Both the position numbers and the translations under genes were made by a program. 49,622 nucleotides of DNA, from assembly GCF_947489355.1 (NCBI RefSeq), contig NZ_CANLDD010000030.1, positions 1 to 49,622 of the forward strand, written 5' to 3'. Below the pieces are notes generated by a model that was not told where the DNA came from, ran no database searches, and saw nothing but the letters and a program-made list of their open reading frames with translations. The stretch is from an uncultured Microbulbifer sp. Its GTDB lineage: Bacteria; Pseudomonadota; Gammaproteobacteria; Pseudomonadales; Cellvibrionaceae. Positions 34,886 through 47,461 of this stretch are shown in pieces (position 1 is the stretch's first letter; every line of letters starts with the position of its first letter).

Positions 34886-35260
34886 GTGAACAAAAACAGA
34901 CCTGTCAATCTAGATCTTTCCACTATTCAGCTTCCCGCTGCTGCTTTGGCTTCGATTTTGCACCGCATTTCCGGCGTTGTGCTCTTTGCGGTCGTCGCGC
35001 TGTTGCTCTATTTGCTCGATGTCAGCCTGAAATCGGCGCAGGGTTTCGCCGATGTGGCGGCCGTATTCAACAGCATACCTGCCAAGGTCGTGTTGTGGGC
35101 TTCCCTGGCCGCCCTTATTTACCATCTGTTGGCCGGTGTGCGTCACCTGTTGATGGATTTGGGCATCGGTGAGAGCCTGGAAGGTGGCCGCCGCAGCGCT
35201 GTCACGGTGCTGGTGCTAAGCGTCATTCTTATTCTACTGGCGGGGGTATGGTTGTGGTAA
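34886..35260 (+). CDS. sdhC: Succinate dehydrogenase cytochrome b556 subunit
   Basis: The start is GTG at 34886, with AAGGTG about 10 bases upstream; no suitable ATG gives the conserved N-terminus NKNRPVNLDLSTIQLP. The 124-residue protein has three membrane helices. HRISGVVLF contains the Ser/Arg region near the quinone site and YHLLAGVRHLLMDLG contains the haem b His ligand. It anchors the SdhAB dimer and passes electrons from succinate to ubiquinone. The end overlaps the start of sdhD by 13 bases. Confidence 0.95.
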   Translation: MNKNRPVNLDLSTIQLPAAALASILHRISGVVLFAVVALLLYLLDVSLKSAQGFADVAAVFNSIPAKVVLWASLAALIYHLLAGVRHLLMDLGIGESLEGGRRSAVTVLVLSVILILLAGVWLW

Positions 35261-35622
35261 GAACAGTAACAAGCTTTGGCCGTAGCGGCACTTTCGACTG
35301 GTTGTACCAGCGCGTTACCGCGGTGGTGTTGATCGCGTATCTCCTCTTCATTGTGGGCTTTATTTTCCTCGCAAAAGATTTTGGCTACCAGGCCTGGTCG
35401 GAGTTGTTCGCCCAGCGCTGGATGCGTGTGTTCAGTCTGGTGGCCCTGCTGTCCGTCATTATTCACGCCTGGATCGGCCTCTGGTCTGTTGTCACCGATT
35501 ACATCACTAATCGGGTGATGGGGGGCAAAGCCACGGCGCTGCGCCTGTTTGTGGAAACGGCTCTGGCTGCAATTGCCGTGTTGTACACGGTGTGGGGCAT
35601 CGAAATTCTCTGGGGTGTATAA
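35248..35622 (+). CDS. sdhD: Succinate dehydrogenase membrane anchor subunit
   Basis: This 124-residue, three-helix subunit starts at ATG 35248 inside the end of sdhC. The N-terminal SFGRSGTFDWLYQRVTAVVL carries the typical W-x2-QR-x-TA pattern, and HAWIGLWSVVTDYI holds the conserved His and the Tyr-Asp region close to the quinone. With SdhC it forms the membrane part of complex II. Four bases separate it from sdhA. Confidence 0.95.
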   Translation: MVVVRTVTSFGRSGTFDWLYQRVTAVVLIAYLLFIVGFIFLAKDFGYQAWSELFAQRWMRVFSLVALLSVIIHAWIGLWSVVTDYITNRVMGGKATALRLFVETALAAIAVLYTVWGIEILWGV

Positions 35623-35625
35623 ACG

Positions 35626-37398
35626 ATGGCGAACATGCGTACTATTTCCTTTGACGGGGTTGTAATTGGCGGCGGCGGAGCCGGCATGCGCGCGGCACTG
35701 CAGATGGCCCGCTCTGGCTACAAAACCGCTGTCATCACCAAGGTCTTCCCGACCCGTTCACACACGGTGTCCGCCCAGGGCGGTATCACCTGCGCGATTG
35801 CCAGTGCCGACCCGAATGATGATTGGCGCTGGCATATGTACGACACGGTAAAGGGATCTGATTACATCGGTGATCAGGACGCTATCGAATATATGTGTTC
35901 AGTGGGTCCCGAGGCGGTGTTCGAGCTGGAGCATATGGGCCTTCCTTTCTCCCGTACCGAGGTGGGCCGTATCTACCAGCGCCCGTTCGGCGGCCAGTCA
36001 AAAGACTACGGCCGCGGGGGCCAGGCTGCACGCACTTGTGCGGCGGCAGACCGCACCGGGCACGCTCTGCTGCACACCCTTTACCAGAACAATATCAGGC
36101 ACAATACCGAGTTCCTGAATGAATGGTTTGCCATTGACCTGGTGAAGAACCAGGACGGGGCTGTTGTCGGTGTGATCGCTTTATGTATCGAAGATGGCGA
36201 GATCGTCTTTATCAAGTCCAGGGCGACAGTGTTCGCCACCGGTGGCGCCGGTCGAATCTACGCCTCCACCACCAATGCCCATATCAATACCGGTGACGGT
36301 GTGGGGATGGCCCTGCGTGCGGGTATGCCGGTGCAGGATATTGAGATGTGGCAGTTTCACCCCACCGGTATCTATGGTGCCGGCGTACTGGTGACCGAAG
36401 GCTGTCGCGGTGAGGGCGGCTACCTGATCAACAAGGACGGCGAGCGCTTTATGGAGCGCTACGCGCCCAATGCCAAAGATCTCGCCGGTCGCGATGTCGT
36501 GGCCCGCTCCATGGTGCTTGAAACGCTCGATGGCCGCGGTTGTGGCCCCGAGGGCGACCACGTATTGCTGAAAATCGACCACCTGGGAGAAGAATTGCTC
36601 AACAGCCGTCTGCCGGGTATCTGCGAGCTGTCCAAGACGTTTGCCCATGTGGATCCGGTGAAGGCACCGATACCCGTGGCACCCACCTGTCACTATATGA
36701 TGGGCGGTATCCCCACCAATGTGCACGGCCAGGCCCTTACCCAGGATGCGGCCGGCAATGACCATATCATCGACGGCTTCTACGCTTGTGGTGAGGTGGC
36801 CTGTGTCTCGGTACACGGTGCCAATCGCCTCGGCGGCAACTCCCTGCTGGACCTGGTGGTCTTTGGCCGCGCTTCCGGCCTGTTTATCGAGAAGGCCCTG
36901 CGCGAGGGGATTGAGCACCGCGAAGCCTCCGAGTCCGATATCGAAGCCGCCATGGCACGCCTGAACCGCCTGGAGATCAGTGAGACCGGTGAAAAGGCCT
37001 CCGATCTGCGCAAAGAACTGCAGGGTGTGATGCAGAACCATTTCGGTGTATTCCGCCGCGGCGACTTTATGGCGGAAGGTGTGAAGAAGCTGGCGGGTCT
37101 GCGCGAGCGTATTGAGGCGGTGCGCCTGGACGACAGGAGCCGCGCCTTCAATACCGCCCGTATCGAAGCGCTGGAGCTGCAGAATCTACTCGAGGTTGCC
37201 GAGGCCACAGCGATTGCCGCCGAAGCCCGCACCGAGAGCCGTGGCGCCCACGCACGCGAAGACTTCCAGGAGCGTGACGATGAGAACTGGTTGTGTCATT
37301 CCCTGTATTTCCCGGCGGAAAAACGGGTTGGCAAGCGTGCGGTAAACTTTGCCCCAACCACCATGGATGCCTTTGAACCAAAAGCTCGGACCTACTGA
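35626..37398 (+). CDS. sdhA: Succinate dehydrogenase flavoprotein subunit
   Basis: At 590 aa this matches the usual flavoprotein length. [12 protein letters not shown] is the FAD dinucleotide motif; [13 protein letters not shown] contains the His that carries covalent FAD ([10 protein letters not shown]). Active-site blocks include [22 protein letters not shown], and [35 protein letters not shown] completes the FAD site, and the C-terminal [16 protein letters not shown] is standard. It oxidises succinate to fumarate on the cytoplasmic face of complex II. Third gene of the sdhCDAB operon. Confidence 0.97.
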   Translation: MANMRTISFDGVVIGGGGAGMRAALQMARSGYKTAVITKVFPTRSHTVSAQGGITCAIASADPNDDWRWHMYDTVKGSDYIGDQDAIEYMCSVGPEAVFELEHMGLPFSRTEVGRIYQRPFGGQSKDYGRGGQAARTCAAADRTGHALLHTLYQNNIRHNTEFLNEWFAIDLVKNQDGAVVGVIALCIEDGEIVFIKSRATVFATGGAGRIYASTTNAHINTGDGVGMALRAGMPVQDIEMWQFHPTGIYGAGVLVTEGCRGEGGYLINKDGERFMERYAPNAKDLAGRDVVARSMVLETLDGRGCGPEGDHVLLKIDHLGEELLNSRLPGICELSKTFAHVDPVKAPIPVAPTCHYMMGGIPTNVHGQALTQDAAGNDHIIDGFYACGEVACVSVHGANRLGGNSLLDLVVFGRASGLFIEKALREGIEHREASESDIEAAMARLNRLEISETGEKASDLRKELQGVMQNHFGVFRRGDFMAEGVKKLAGLRERIEAVRLDDRSRAFNTARIEALELQNLLEVAEATAIAAEARTESRGAHAREDFQERDDENWLCHSLYFPAEKRVGKRAVNFAPTTMDAFEPKARTY

Positions 37399-37417
37399 TT
37401 CGGGAGCGGAATAGAGT

Positions 37418-38122
37418 ATGTTGAAAGTAAGCATTTACCGTTACAACCCGGAAACCGACAAAGCGCCTTATATGCAGGACTACGAGTTGGATACCCAGGG
37501 CAAGGATCTGATGGTGCTGGACGTGCTGGAGCTGCTCAAGGCCGAGGACGCGACCCTGTCCTTTCGCCGCTCCTGTCGCGAGGGTGTATGCGGTTCCGAC
37601 GGGATGAATATCTCCGGACGCAACGGCCTGGCCTGTACCACGCCCCTGTCGGAAGCGGCACCGAAAAATAAACTGGTGTTGCGTCCACTACCGGGTATGC
37701 CGGTGATCCGCGATTTGGTGGTGGATATGGAACTGTTCTACGAACAGTACAAAAAGATCGAGCCGTATCTGCAAAATGATACCCCGGCGCCCGCCATTGA
37801 GCGTCTGCAGTCCCCGCAAGAGCGTGAAAAACTCGACGGCCTGTACGAGTGTATTCTGTGCGCCTGCTGCTCCACCGCCTGTCCGTCCTATTGGTGGAAC
37901 CCCGACAAGTTTATCGGGCCGGCCGGGTTGCTGCAGTCCTACCGCTTTCTGGCGGACAGCCGCGACCTGGCCACCGACGAGCGACTTTCCAACCTGGACG
38001 ACCCCTTCAGCGTATTCCGCTGTCACAGTATTCAGAACTGTGTGAATGTGTGCCCAAAGGGATTAAATCCCACGCGCGCTATTGGCCATATCCGCAACAT
38101 GCTATTGACCCGTGCGGTATAG
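37418..38122 (+). CDS. sdhB: Succinate dehydrogenase iron-sulphur subunit
   Basis: The 234-residue protein has the three cluster sites in order: SCREGVCGSDGMNISGRNGL followed by AC for [2Fe-2S], CILCACCSTACPSYWWNP for [4Fe-4S], and CHSIQNCVNVCPKGLNP contributing to [3Fe-4S]. The start follows GGGAGCG, 19 bases after sdhA. It relays electrons from FAD to the quinone site at the SdhCD interface. A hairpin terminator follows before sucA. Confidence 0.97.
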   Translation: MLKVSIYRYNPETDKAPYMQDYELDTQGKDLMVLDVLELLKAEDATLSFRRSCREGVCGSDGMNISGRNGLACTTPLSEAAPKNKLVLRPLPGMPVIRDLVVDMELFYEQYKKIEPYLQNDTPAPAIERLQSPQEREKLDGLYECILCACCSTACPSYWWNPDKFIGPAGLLQSYRFLADSRDLATDERLSNLDDPFSVFRCHSIQNCVNVCPKGLNPTRAIGHIRNMLLTRAV

Positions 38123-38217
38123 GGGACAGGGTCGCCCTGCCAGTGTCCGCCCATTGCGGACCGACCGGGTAACGTACTGATCCAATGACATCAAGCCGAT
38201 AAACCGGCATTCAATTG

Positions 38218-38251
38218 AAAAGGGGAGGTGGCTTTAGGCGCCTCCCCTTTT
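38218..38251 (+). terminator. Terminator or attenuator hairpin between sdhB and sucA
   Basis: An 11-bp stem AAAAGGGGAGG/CCTCCCCTTTT ends in a T run. It lies about 95 bases after sdhB and 67 before the chosen sucA start, so it should separate or partly attenuate transcription between the sdh and suc blocks. Confidence 0.75.
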
Positions 38252-38317
38252 GTGAGTGAAAGGAAAGGCAGTGGCGTAAGCGATGAGAAGCGCACTGCAA
38301 CTGAGGTAGGCATTAAC

Positions 38318-41194
38318 ATGCACGAAAGTACCATGGAGCAGCTGTGGCGCAGCTCCCATATCTCCGGGGGCAATGCCGCCTACGTGGAGGCGCTGTACGA
38401 GATCTATTTGCACGATGCCAACGGGGTGCCGGAGGAGTGGCGCAATTACTTTGACAGCCTCCCCCGAGTGGGGGGAAGCAATGATGTTTCCCACGCTGCG
38501 GTGCGCCAGCACTTTGAACTGCTCAGCAGGCACCGCGCGCGCCCGGTTGTGGCGCCCGGCTCCGGTTCCGTGAATATCGAGCACGAGCGCAAGCAGATCA
38601 AAGTGCTGCAATTGATCGAATCCTACCGCCACCGCGGTCACAAAAAGGCCACCCTGGACCCGCTCGGCCTGATGGCCCGTGAACAGGTGCCCGACCTGCA
38701 GCTGAATTACCACGGTCTTACCGAGGGGGATTTTGACACCACCTTCAATACCGGCAGCCTCTTTATCGGCAAGGAAGAGGCGACCCTGAGGGAAATTATC
38801 GAGAATCTGGAGCACACCTACTGCGGTAACCTGGGTGCAGAGATTATGCACCTGTCCAACCTCGAAGAGCAGCAGTGGCTCCAGCAGCGCCTGGAGCGCA
38901 GCCAGTCCAGGGCCAATTTCGGCAACGACATTCGCATTGAAATCCTGCAGCGTCTCTCCGCAGCGGAGGGGCTTGAGCGCCACCTGGACTCCAAGTACCC
39001 GGGCACCAAGCGCTTCGGCGTGGAGGGCGGGGAAAGCCTGATTCCCATGATGGATGCGCTGATTCGTCGCTCCGGCACCTATGGTGTGAAGGAAATCGTC
39101 ATCGGCATGGCCCACCGCGGTCGCCTGAACACCCTGGTGAATATTCTCGGCAAAAATCCCACAGACCTGTTCCAGGAGTTCGAAGGCAAGAAGACCCTGG
39201 ATACTTCCGGTGATGTCAAGTATCACCAGGGCTTCTCCTCCAACGTGATGACCCCCGGTGGCGAAGTGCACCTGGCGCTGGCTTTCAATCCCTCGCATCT
39301 GGAAATCTGTGCCCCGGTGGTTGTCGGCTCCGTGCGCGCCCGCCAGGATCGCCGCAAGGATGGCACCGGTGAGAAGGTCATGCCCATCAATATCCACGGT
39401 GATGCGGCGTTTGCCGGTCAGGGTGTTGTGCAGGAAACCCTGCAGATGTCCCAGACCCGCGGTTACTACACCGGTGGCACGGTACATATCGTGCTGAACA
39501 ATCAGGTGGGTTTTACCACCAGTAAGCGCGAGGACGCTCGCTCCACCGAGTACTGTACTGACCCGGCCAAGATGATTGATGCCCCGGTACTGCACGTCAA
39601 CGGCGACGACCCGGAAATGGTGGTGTTGGCGACACTGCTGGCGGTGGATTACCGCTATGAGTTCAAGAAAGACATTGTCATCGACCTGGTGTGCTACCGC
39701 CGCCGGGGCCACAACGAGACCGATGATCCCTCCGGCACCCAGCCGCTGATGTATCAGGCGATTCGCAAGCACAAGACCACCCGTACGCTGTTTGCAGAGA
39801 AGCTGATCAGCCAGGGTGTTCTGGACAAACCGGCGGCAGACAAGCTGGCCAATGATTACCGCGACAAGCTGGATGCGGGCGAAGACGTGGCCACCGGCCT
39901 GGTAAAACAGCCGGATGCTTCCATGTTTGTGGATTGGAGTCCCTATCTGGGTCACGACTGGCAGGAGCCTGCGGATACCGGTTTTGCCCTGCCGAAACTG
40001 CAGGATGTGGCCAACCGCATGACCACCGTGCCCGACGGTATTGTGATGCAGCGCCAGGTCTCCAAAATTTACGATGATCGGCGCAAAATGGCCGCCGGCG
40101 CTCTGCCGCTGAACTGGGGCATGGCGGAGACTTTGGCCTACGGCACCCTGCTGGAGCAGGGCTGTCTGATCCGCTTCACTGGTGAGGACGTGGGACGCGG
40201 TACCTTCTCTCACCGCCATGCGGTGATTCACAGCCAGAAAGACGGCCAGTGCTATGTGCCCCTGCAGCACATGTTTGAAGACCAACCGCCATTTTATATC
40301 TATGACTCCCTGCTCTCGGAAGAGGCGGTACTGGCCTTTGAATACGGCTACTCCACCACTACACCGAAATCCCTGGTGGTGTGGGAAGCGCAATTCGGGG
40401 ACTTCGCCAATGGTGCCCAGGTGGTGATCGACCAGTTCATCACTTCCGGTGAGCACAAGTGGGGGCGTATGTGCGGCTTGGTGTTGATGCTGCCACACGG
40501 TTATGAGGGCCAGGGTCCGGAGCACTCCTCAGCGCGCCTGGAGCGCTTTATGCAGCTGTGTGCCGAGCACAATATCCAGGTGTGTAATGCCACTACGCCT
40601 GCGCAGATCTTTCACCTGCTGCGCCGCCAGGTGATCCGCCCGATGCGCCGCCCACTGGTCATTATGAGCCCGAAGTGGATTTTGCGTCACAAGCTGGCCA
40701 CTTCCAGTCTGGAGGCGCTGGCGGAGGGGCGTTTCCACACTGTGATCCAGGATCAGGGCGTGGACCCGGCCAAGGTCAAGCGTCTGGTCCTGTGTTCCGG
40801 CAAGGTGTACTACCACCTGCTGGAGGCGCGTCTGGAGCGCACGCAGGAAGATGTGGCCCTTGTGCGTATCGAACAGCTGTACCCCTTCCCCGACGAAGCA
40901 TTCGTGGAGGCGGTGTCCGTGTACAAGAATATTAAAAGTGCCGCCTGGTGCCAGGAAGAGCCCATGAACCAGGGCGCCTGGTACCACAGCCAGCACCATC
41001 TGCGCCGCCTGCTGGCGGAAACGCACCCCAAGCTGGACCTGGAATATGTGGGCCGCGCGCCCTCAGCGGCCCCTGCGGCGGGCTATATGTCCACGCACCT
41101 GGAGGAGCAGAATAAGTTCATCAACGAGGCGCTGACCGTCAAACAACGACGGCAGTCAGTAAAGCAGAGTCAATCTCAGGAAACAGGAAAATGA
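38318..41194 (+). CDS. sucA: 2-oxoglutarate dehydrogenase E1 component
   Basis: I use ATG 38318 ([20 protein letters not shown]) because GAGGTAGG precedes it and it matches the family N-terminus; the longer frame from 38228 begins within a terminator hairpin. The product is 958 aa, the normal length. Thiamine-diphosphate blocks include [37 protein letters not shown], and [34 protein letters not shown] and [20 protein letters not shown] segments follow (here [16 protein letters not shown]). It decarboxylates 2-oxoglutarate and transfers the succinyl group to E2. Its end overlaps sucB by ATGA. Confidence 0.97.
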   Translation: MHESTMEQLWRSSHISGGNAAYVEALYEIYLHDANGVPEEWRNYFDSLPRVGGSNDVSHAAVRQHFELLSRHRARPVVAPGSGSVNIEHERKQIKVLQLIESYRHRGHKKATLDPLGLMAREQVPDLQLNYHGLTEGDFDTTFNTGSLFIGKEEATLREIIENLEHTYCGNLGAEIMHLSNLEEQQWLQQRLERSQSRANFGNDIRIEILQRLSAAEGLERHLDSKYPGTKRFGVEGGESLIPMMDALIRRSGTYGVKEIVIGMAHRGRLNTLVNILGKNPTDLFQEFEGKKTLDTSGDVKYHQGFSSNVMTPGGEVHLALAFNPSHLEICAPVVVGSVRARQDRRKDGTGEKVMPINIHGDAAFAGQGVVQETLQMSQTRGYYTGGTVHIVLNNQVGFTTSKREDARSTEYCTDPAKMIDAPVLHVNGDDPEMVVLATLLAVDYRYEFKKDIVIDLVCYRRRGHNETDDPSGTQPLMYQAIRKHKTTRTLFAEKLISQGVLDKPAADKLANDYRDKLDAGEDVATGLVKQPDASMFVDWSPYLGHDWQEPADTGFALPKLQDVANRMTTVPDGIVMQRQVSKIYDDRRKMAAGALPLNWGMAETLAYGTLLEQGCLIRFTGEDVGRGTFSHRHAVIHSQKDGQCYVPLQHMFEDQPPFYIYDSLLSEEAVLAFEYGYSTTTPKSLVVWEAQFGDFANGAQVVIDQFITSGEHKWGRMCGLVLMLPHGYEGQGPEHSSARLERFMQLCAEHNIQVCNATTPAQIFHLLRRQVIRPMRRPLVIMSPKWILRHKLATSSLEALAEGRFHTVIQDQGVDPAKVKRLVLCSGKVYYHLLEARLERTQEDVALVRIEQLYPFPDEAFVEAVSVYKNIKSAAWCQEEPMNQGAWYHSQHHLRRLLAETHPKLDLEYVGRAPSAAPAAGYMSTHLEEQNKFINEALTVKQRRQSVKQSQSQETGK

Positions 41195-42384
41195 CGATCG
41201 AGATTAAAGCGCCAACTTTCCCGGAATCCGTCCAGGACGGCACAGTTGCCACCTGGCATAAAAAACCCGGTGAAGCCGTGTCCCGCGATGAACTGATCGT
41301 GGATATCGAAACCGATAAAGTGGTACTGGAAGTGGTTGCGCCGGCAGACGGCGCCCTTTCCGAGATCCTCAAGGATGAGGGCGATACCGTGCTCTCCAAT
41401 GAAGTGATCGCCAAGTTTGAGCCGGGAGCCGGCGCCGCAGCTACTCCGGCAGAAGAGCAGGCCGAGGCGCCTGCCGCCGAAGACGCAGTGCCCGCCGCCG
41501 GTGAAAAAATCACCATGCCCTCTGCCCGGAAGATGGCAGCGGAAAAGGGCCTTGACCTGGCCGGTGTGGAAGGCACCGGTAAGGGCGGGCGCATTCTCAA
41601 AGAGGACGTAATGAAGGCCGGCACAGCACCCGCGGCTGTGGCGCCTGTGGCTGCTGCTGAGGTGGCAGTTGCTGCGGGTGAGCGTGTAGAGAAACGCGTA
41701 CCCATGAACCGTATGCGCAAACGCATTGCCGAGCGCCTACTGGACGCGAGTCAGTCCACCGCCATGCTCACCACCTTCAATGAAGTCAACATGCAGCCGG
41801 TGATGGACCTGCGCAAAAACTACAAAGCGCTGTTTGAGAAAGTCCATAACGGCACCCGCCTGGGCTTTATGGGCTTTTTCGTCAAAGCTGCAGTAGAGGC
41901 CCTGAAACGCTTCCCAGCGGTAAACGCTTCTATCGACGGTAACGATATCGTCTACCACGGCTACCAGGATATCGGTGTGGCGGTATCTTCCCCAAAAGGG
42001 CTGGTAGTGCCGATCTTGCGCAATGCTGAGAATCTGGGCCTTGCGGATATGGAAAACCGTATCCGCGATCTGGGTACGCGTGCCCGCGACGGCAAGCTCT
42101 CCATTGAAGAGATGACCGGGGGCACCTTCACCATTACCAATGGCGGCGTGTTTGGCTCCCTGCTTTCCACCCCGATCCTGAACCCGCCGCAAACCGCAAT
42201 CCTGGGTATGCACAAAATCCAGGAGCGTCCCATGGCAGTCGATGGTAAGGTGGAAATCCTGCCGATGATGTACCTGGCACTGTCTTACGATCACCGCCTG
42301 ATCGACGGTAAGGAAGCGGTTGGCTTTCTGGTGGCCATTAAAGAGATGATCGAAGATCCGGCGCGCATTCTGCTCGAAATCTGA
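41191..42384 (+). CDS. sucB: 2-oxoglutarate dehydrogenase E2 component (dihydrolipoyl succinyltransferase)
   Basis: The 397-residue protein has one lipoyl domain (lipoylated Lys in ETDKVVLEV, about residue 43), an Ala/Pro/Glu-rich linker, an E1/E3-binding domain ([20 protein letters not shown] then [13 protein letters not shown]), a second Ala-rich linker, and the acyltransferase domain ending [20 protein letters not shown] with the catalytic H-x3-D. It transfers succinyl from lipoamide to CoA. The start overlaps the sucA stop by four bases, indicating coupled translation. Confidence 0.97.
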   Translation: MTIEIKAPTFPESVQDGTVATWHKKPGEAVSRDELIVDIETDKVVLEVVAPADGALSEILKDEGDTVLSNEVIAKFEPGAGAAATPAEEQAEAPAAEDAVPAAGEKITMPSARKMAAEKGLDLAGVEGTGKGGRILKEDVMKAGTAPAAVAPVAAAEVAVAAGERVEKRVPMNRMRKRIAERLLDASQSTAMLTTFNEVNMQPVMDLRKNYKALFEKVHNGTRLGFMGFFVKAAVEALKRFPAVNASIDGNDIVYHGYQDIGVAVSSPKGLVVPILRNAENLGLADMENRIRDLGTRARDGKLSIEEMTGGTFTITNGGVFGSLLSTPILNPPQTAILGMHKIQERPMAVDGKVEILPMMYLALSYDHRLIDGKEAVGFLVAIKEMIEDPARILLEI

Positions 42385-42437
42385 GCGCCTTTGTTCAGGG
42401 GCCGCCCCGGCGGTTCCCTCGATCACACTGAATTTAG

Positions 42438-43898
<1,461 letters not shown>

Positions 43899-43914
43899 GC
43901 GCAATGTTCGATCG

Positions 43915-43949
43915 CGGGGCAGCCAATTAAAAGTTAAGTGGCTGCCCCG
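43915..43949 (+). terminator. Terminator hairpin after lpd
   Basis: A perfect 11-bp stem CGGGGCAGCCA/TGGCTGCCCCG with a 13-base loop starts 17 bases after the lpd stop. The following tract (GTTTCATTT) is only moderately T-rich, so some read-through into sucC is possible. Confidence 0.75.
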
Positions 43950-44061
43950 GTTTCATTTGCGGAATTCAAAATTTGCAGTGGTGTAAAGGTTGAATTTTGT
44001 CTTCAGGTGCAGAGTAATCTGCAATTCATAAACACATGTTAGATGTGAATTGGTATTGACT

Positions 44062-45228
44062 ATGAACTTGCATGAGTATCAGGGCAAACAACTGTTTGCG
44101 GCATACGGATTGCCGGTTTCCAAAGGCATTGCGGCGGAAACCCCGGCAGCGGCAGTAGCGGCGGCTGACGAGATTGGTGGTGATAAGTGGGTGGTTAAAG
44201 CCCAGGTACACGCGGGGGGTCGCGGTAAAGCGGGTGGTGTAAAGCTGGTAGATTCCAAGGCGGAAATTGAAGAATTTGCCAAACAATGGCTGGGTGAGCG
44301 TTTGGTAACTTACCAGACAGATGAGAATGGCCAACCGGTAACCCGCATCCTGGTTGAGAGCTGCACCGATATCGATCAGGAACTCTACCTGGGTGCGGTT
44401 GTGGATCGCTCCACCCGTCGTATCGTTTTTATGGCGTCCACCGAAGGCGGCGTTGAAATTGAGAAAGTCGCGGAAGAAACCCCGGAAAAAATTCTGAAAG
44501 CGACCATTGATCCACTCGTGGGCGCCCAGCCTTACCAGGGGCGTGAGCTGGCGTTTAAACTGGGCCTGAACCCGACCCAGGTTAAGCAGTTCACCAAGAT
44601 CTTCCTGGGTCTTGCGAAAATGTTCCAGGAAAAAGATCTGGCCCTGTTGGAAATCAATCCGCTGGTGATCACCACCGAAGGCAACCTGCACTGCCTGGAC
44701 GCCAAGGTGGTGATCGACGGAAACGCCCTGTACCGCCACGCTGACTTGCGCGAAATGCACGATCCTTCCCAGGAAGATCCGCGCGAATCGCATGCGGCCA
44801 GGTTTGACCTGAACTACGTAGCGCTCGATGGCAGCATCGGCTGTATGGTCAACGGTGCTGGCCTGGCTATGGGCACTATGGACATCGTGAACCTGCACGG
44901 CGGCAAGCCGGCCAACTTCCTCGACGTGGGCGGCGGCGCCACCAAAGAGCGGGTTGTGGAAGCGTTCAAAATCATCCTCTCAGACGAGAACGTAAAAGCC
45001 GTACTGATCAATATCTTCGGCGGTATCGTTCGCTGTGACATGATTGCCGAAGGGGTGGTTGGCGCAGTGAAAGAAGTGGGTGTAAAAGTGCCGGTTGTGG
45101 TGCGTCTGGAAGGTAACAACGCAGACCTGGGCGCCAAGGTGTTGAGCGACAGTGGCTTGAACATTATCGCGGCCACCAGCCTGACCGATGCGGCTCAGCA
45201 AGTGGTTAAAGCTGCGGAGGGTAAATAA
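44062..45228 (+). CDS. sucC: Succinyl-CoA synthetase beta subunit (ADP-forming)
   Basis: I start at ATG 44062 ([20 protein letters not shown]), the family-standard N-terminus; this gives 388 aa, equal to the E. coli protein. The ATP-grasp blocks [18 protein letters not shown] and [20 protein letters not shown] are clear, and the C-terminal domain contains [15 protein letters not shown] and [13 protein letters not shown] possible promoter, TTGAAT at 43990 and AGTAAT at 44013 (17-base spacer), would allow expression apart from lpd. It makes ATP from succinyl-CoA with SucD. Confidence 0.97.
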   Translation: MNLHEYQGKQLFAAYGLPVSKGIAAETPAAAVAAADEIGGDKWVVKAQVHAGGRGKAGGVKLVDSKAEIEEFAKQWLGERLVTYQTDENGQPVTRILVESCTDIDQELYLGAVVDRSTRRIVFMASTEGGVEIEKVAEETPEKILKATIDPLVGAQPYQGRELAFKLGLNPTQVKQFTKIFLGLAKMFQEKDLALLEINPLVITTEGNLHCLDAKVVIDGNALYRHADLREMHDPSQEDPRESHAARFDLNYVALDGSIGCMVNGAGLAMGTMDIVNLHGGKPANFLDVGGGATKERVVEAFKIILSDENVKAVLINIFGGIVRCDMIAEGVVGAVKEVGVKVPVVVRLEGNNADLGAKVLSDSGLNIIAATSLTDAAQQVVKAAEGK

Positions 45229-45230
45229 TC

Positions 45231-46103
45231 ATGTCAGTACTGATTAATAAAGACACTAAAGTCATCTGTCAGGGCTTCACCGGCTCCCAGGGGACTTTCC
45301 ACTCCGAGCAGGCGATTGCGTACGGCACCAAAATGGTGGGTGGTGTGACGCCGGGTAAAGGCGGCCAGACTCACCTGGGCCTGCCGGTATTCAACACCGT
45401 GAAAGAAGCCGTGGCAGCCACCGGTGCAGAGGCCTCGGTTATCTACGTGCCCGCGCCCTTTTGTAAGGATTCCATCCTGGAAGCGGCCAATGGCGGTATC
45501 AAGCTGATCGTTTGTATCACCGAAGGTATCCCGACATTGGATATGCTCGACGCCAAAGTGAAGTGTGATGAATTGGGTGTGCGCCTGATCGGCCCCAACT
45601 GTCCGGGTGTGATTACTCCGGGTGAGTGCAAGATCGGCATTATGCCAGGTCACATTCACAAGCCGGGTAAAGTAGGCATCGTTTCCCGTTCCGGCACCCT
45701 GACGTATGAAGCAGTGAAGCAGACCACCGACTACGGTTTCGGCCAGTCCACTTGCGTGGGCATCGGTGGAGACCCCATTCCCGGTTCCAACTTCATTGAT
45801 ATCCTGGAAATGTTCCAGAAGGACCCGCAGACCGAAGCCATCGTAATGATTGGTGAAATCGGCGGGACCGCTGAAGAGGAAGCGGCGGCTTACATCAAGG
45901 AAAGCGTCACCAAGCCGGTGGTTTCCTACATCGCCGGGGTAACCGCGCCTCCGGGCAAACGTATGGGCCACGCCGGTGCGATTATCTCCGGGGGCAAAGG
46001 CACTGCGGATGAGAAGTTCGCCGCTCTGGAAGACGCCGGTGTAAAAACCGTGCGCTCCCTGGCGGATATTGGCAGCGCTCTGAAGGAAATTGCTGGCTGG
46101 TAA
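45231..46103 (+). CDS. sucD: Succinyl-CoA synthetase alpha subunit
   Basis: The 290-residue protein begins two bases after sucC, with the start [20 protein letters not shown]. The CoA-binding block [31 protein letters not shown], and [16 protein letters not shown] are typical, and the phosphorylated His is in [20 protein letters not shown]. With SucC it converts succinyl-CoA, ADP and phosphate to succinate, CoA and ATP. It closes the TCA cluster at a strong terminator. Confidence 0.97.
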   Translation: MSVLINKDTKVICQGFTGSQGTFHSEQAIAYGTKMVGGVTPGKGGQTHLGLPVFNTVKEAVAATGAEASVIYVPAPFCKDSILEAANGGIKLIVCITEGIPTLDMLDAKVKCDELGVRLIGPNCPGVITPGECKIGIMPGHIHKPGKVGIVSRSGTLTYEAVKQTTDYGFGQSTCVGIGGDPIPGSNFIDILEMFQKDPQTEAIVMIGEIGGTAEEEAAAYIKESVTKPVVSYIAGVTAPPGKRMGHAGAIISGGKGTADEKFAALEDAGVKTVRSLADIGSALKEIAGW

Positions 46104-46130
46104 TAACCACCGGGCAATTCCCCACCAGTG

Positions 46131-46163
46131 AAAAAGCCGTTTCATCCGAAGCGGCTTTTTTTT
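46131..46163 (+). terminator. Terminator after sucD
   Basis: AAAAAGCCG and CGGCTTTTTTTT form a 9-bp stem followed by a T run, 27 bases past the sucD stop. It is the clear end of the TCA gene cluster. Confidence 0.88.
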
Positions 46164-46694
46164 GCGAAGTCATCGGAAATGGAGGATAAGCGCTTTATTG
46201 AATAGGGCCTGGTAGAGGTAACCGGATGTTGGTCATACTCCTGTATTCATGGGAGTTTATCTTATGGCATCACCTTGACTGCCAGGCAGTCCCAATTCCC
46301 CTTAAACCGGGTGTATTGATACCAGCGCTGCATACCCAGTCCTTTTCACCGGATGAGTAGGACACGAATGGGCAGAATCTGTTCAGAGAGCGTCTTCGAT
46401 TGACTTTCTATTGTATCCACTAATAGTGCACAAATGTACTACCTGTGGCGCAGCGCTGTCCAACTGGGCGTGCAAAGGGGGATACGGTTTAAACTGGCCG
46501 CAAACTCTGTTTTGATGGTGGGGTCCGCTTTGGCATTCCACATAGATATCTCATAGGTATTGGTTGTACCACTGATGCATTATGGCTTTTTGGCCTATTT
46601 CACTGGAGACAATTCATTTTCTGTTCAGGGTATTTACACTATATTCCTTGCAGGTTTTTCATGGTGCATCGGTAATTGGTTCGGAAGTGATGCT
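46164..46694. other. Intergenic gap, about 530 bases
   Basis: After the sucD terminator the composition becomes AT-richer. No gene, RNA or clear repeat is seen. An open frame into the next gene begins at 46560, but the residues it would add form a hydrophobic stretch with no ribosome site, so I treat 46695 as the start of that gene. Confidence 0.4.
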
Positions 46695-47147
46695 ATGCGT
46701 AGTTTGTCCCTTTTGATTTCTCTCGCTTTATTTTCCATTCCTTCGCTAACCCATGACAGTTCCCTGGCTACAGATGAGCTGCGTCAATGAAAGAGAGAAG
46801 TAATTAGGCTGCGTAAAGAATTCCACAGTGCTAATGGCAGTAACGCCGGTGGGGAAGAGGTTCGCAAATTAAAGAAAGAGGTCATTCAGCTGAGAAAAGA
46901 GTTGCGTACTTTGCAGAATCTGATCGTTAGCTTGCAAACAGCACTGGAACAACAGCCTGTCACGGTGGTTCAACCGCCACCTACTGAAGAGCGCCCCAAT
47001 TGGACCTGTTATATGCAGGACATAAAGTTCGGGGGTATATATTCTCAGGGGTATTCCTGTGCAGAAGCCAAAGGAAAACTACTGGAAACGTGTACTACGC
47101 GTGGTGGTACCTGTTCTGAATATAAAGACAGCTGCTCGACAAAATAG
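46695..47147 (+). pseudogene. Small secreted coiled-coil protein, interrupted by in-frame TGA
   Basis: From ATG 46695 (GGAAGTG upstream) a signal peptide reads MRSLSLLISLALFSIPSLTH. The frame meets TGA at 46788-46790 after DELRQ but then continues, still in frame, as KREVIRLRKEFHSANGSNAG, a heptad-like coiled coil (EVRKLKKEVIQLRKELRTLQ), a Pro-rich linker (VVQPPPTEERP), and a C-terminal domain of about 50 residues with five Cys (WTCYMQDIKFGG, YSCAEAKGKLLETC, GGTCSEYKDSC). Continuity on both sides shows one gene with a single nonsense change, perhaps from CGA or TGG. Family not recognised. Confidence 0.6.
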
Positions 47148-47461
47148 TTGCTGCCCATGAAGGGGCCTCTGTATTACAGGCTGCGTTGAGTTTGGTTTTT
47201 CGTTGGATGGTGATCAGAAGATAAAACTACAAATTTTCTTAGATCACTGTTCAGTCATTTGTGTTAATGCTTTTTAGCCTATTAAAATCTGCGAGGTGTC
47301 AAAGATGATTTGAGCCAGATTGCTGTTTGATTTTCCTGTAAGAGAAGCTTAACTCCTTTCTTTTTTTGCTTCTCATATAGAGTATTTTTGAGCGATGACA
47401 TAAACCATTGCCTGTTCAATATCTCAGTATAATTAAATATTGTTGAGTTGGAGATCTATAC
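47148..47461. other. Intergenic gap, about 310 bases
   Basis: This AT-rich region precedes the propeller lipoprotein gene. A TATAAT occurs near 47430, but a -35 element at suitable spacing is poor, so no promoter is called. Nothing else is recognisable. Confidence 0.35.

Noticed and set aside
38234..40525. 763-codon open frame on the minus strand across sucA
   Set aside because: It is antisense to a fully conserved sucA gene in GC-rich codons. Its product is His/Gly/Val-rich without a domain, a typical shadow frame.
46788..46790. TGA as a selenocysteine codon
   Set aside because: No selenocysteine insertion hairpin is evident just after it, the flanking residues are a charged coiled coil with no redox motif, and no selenoprotein relative is known to me.
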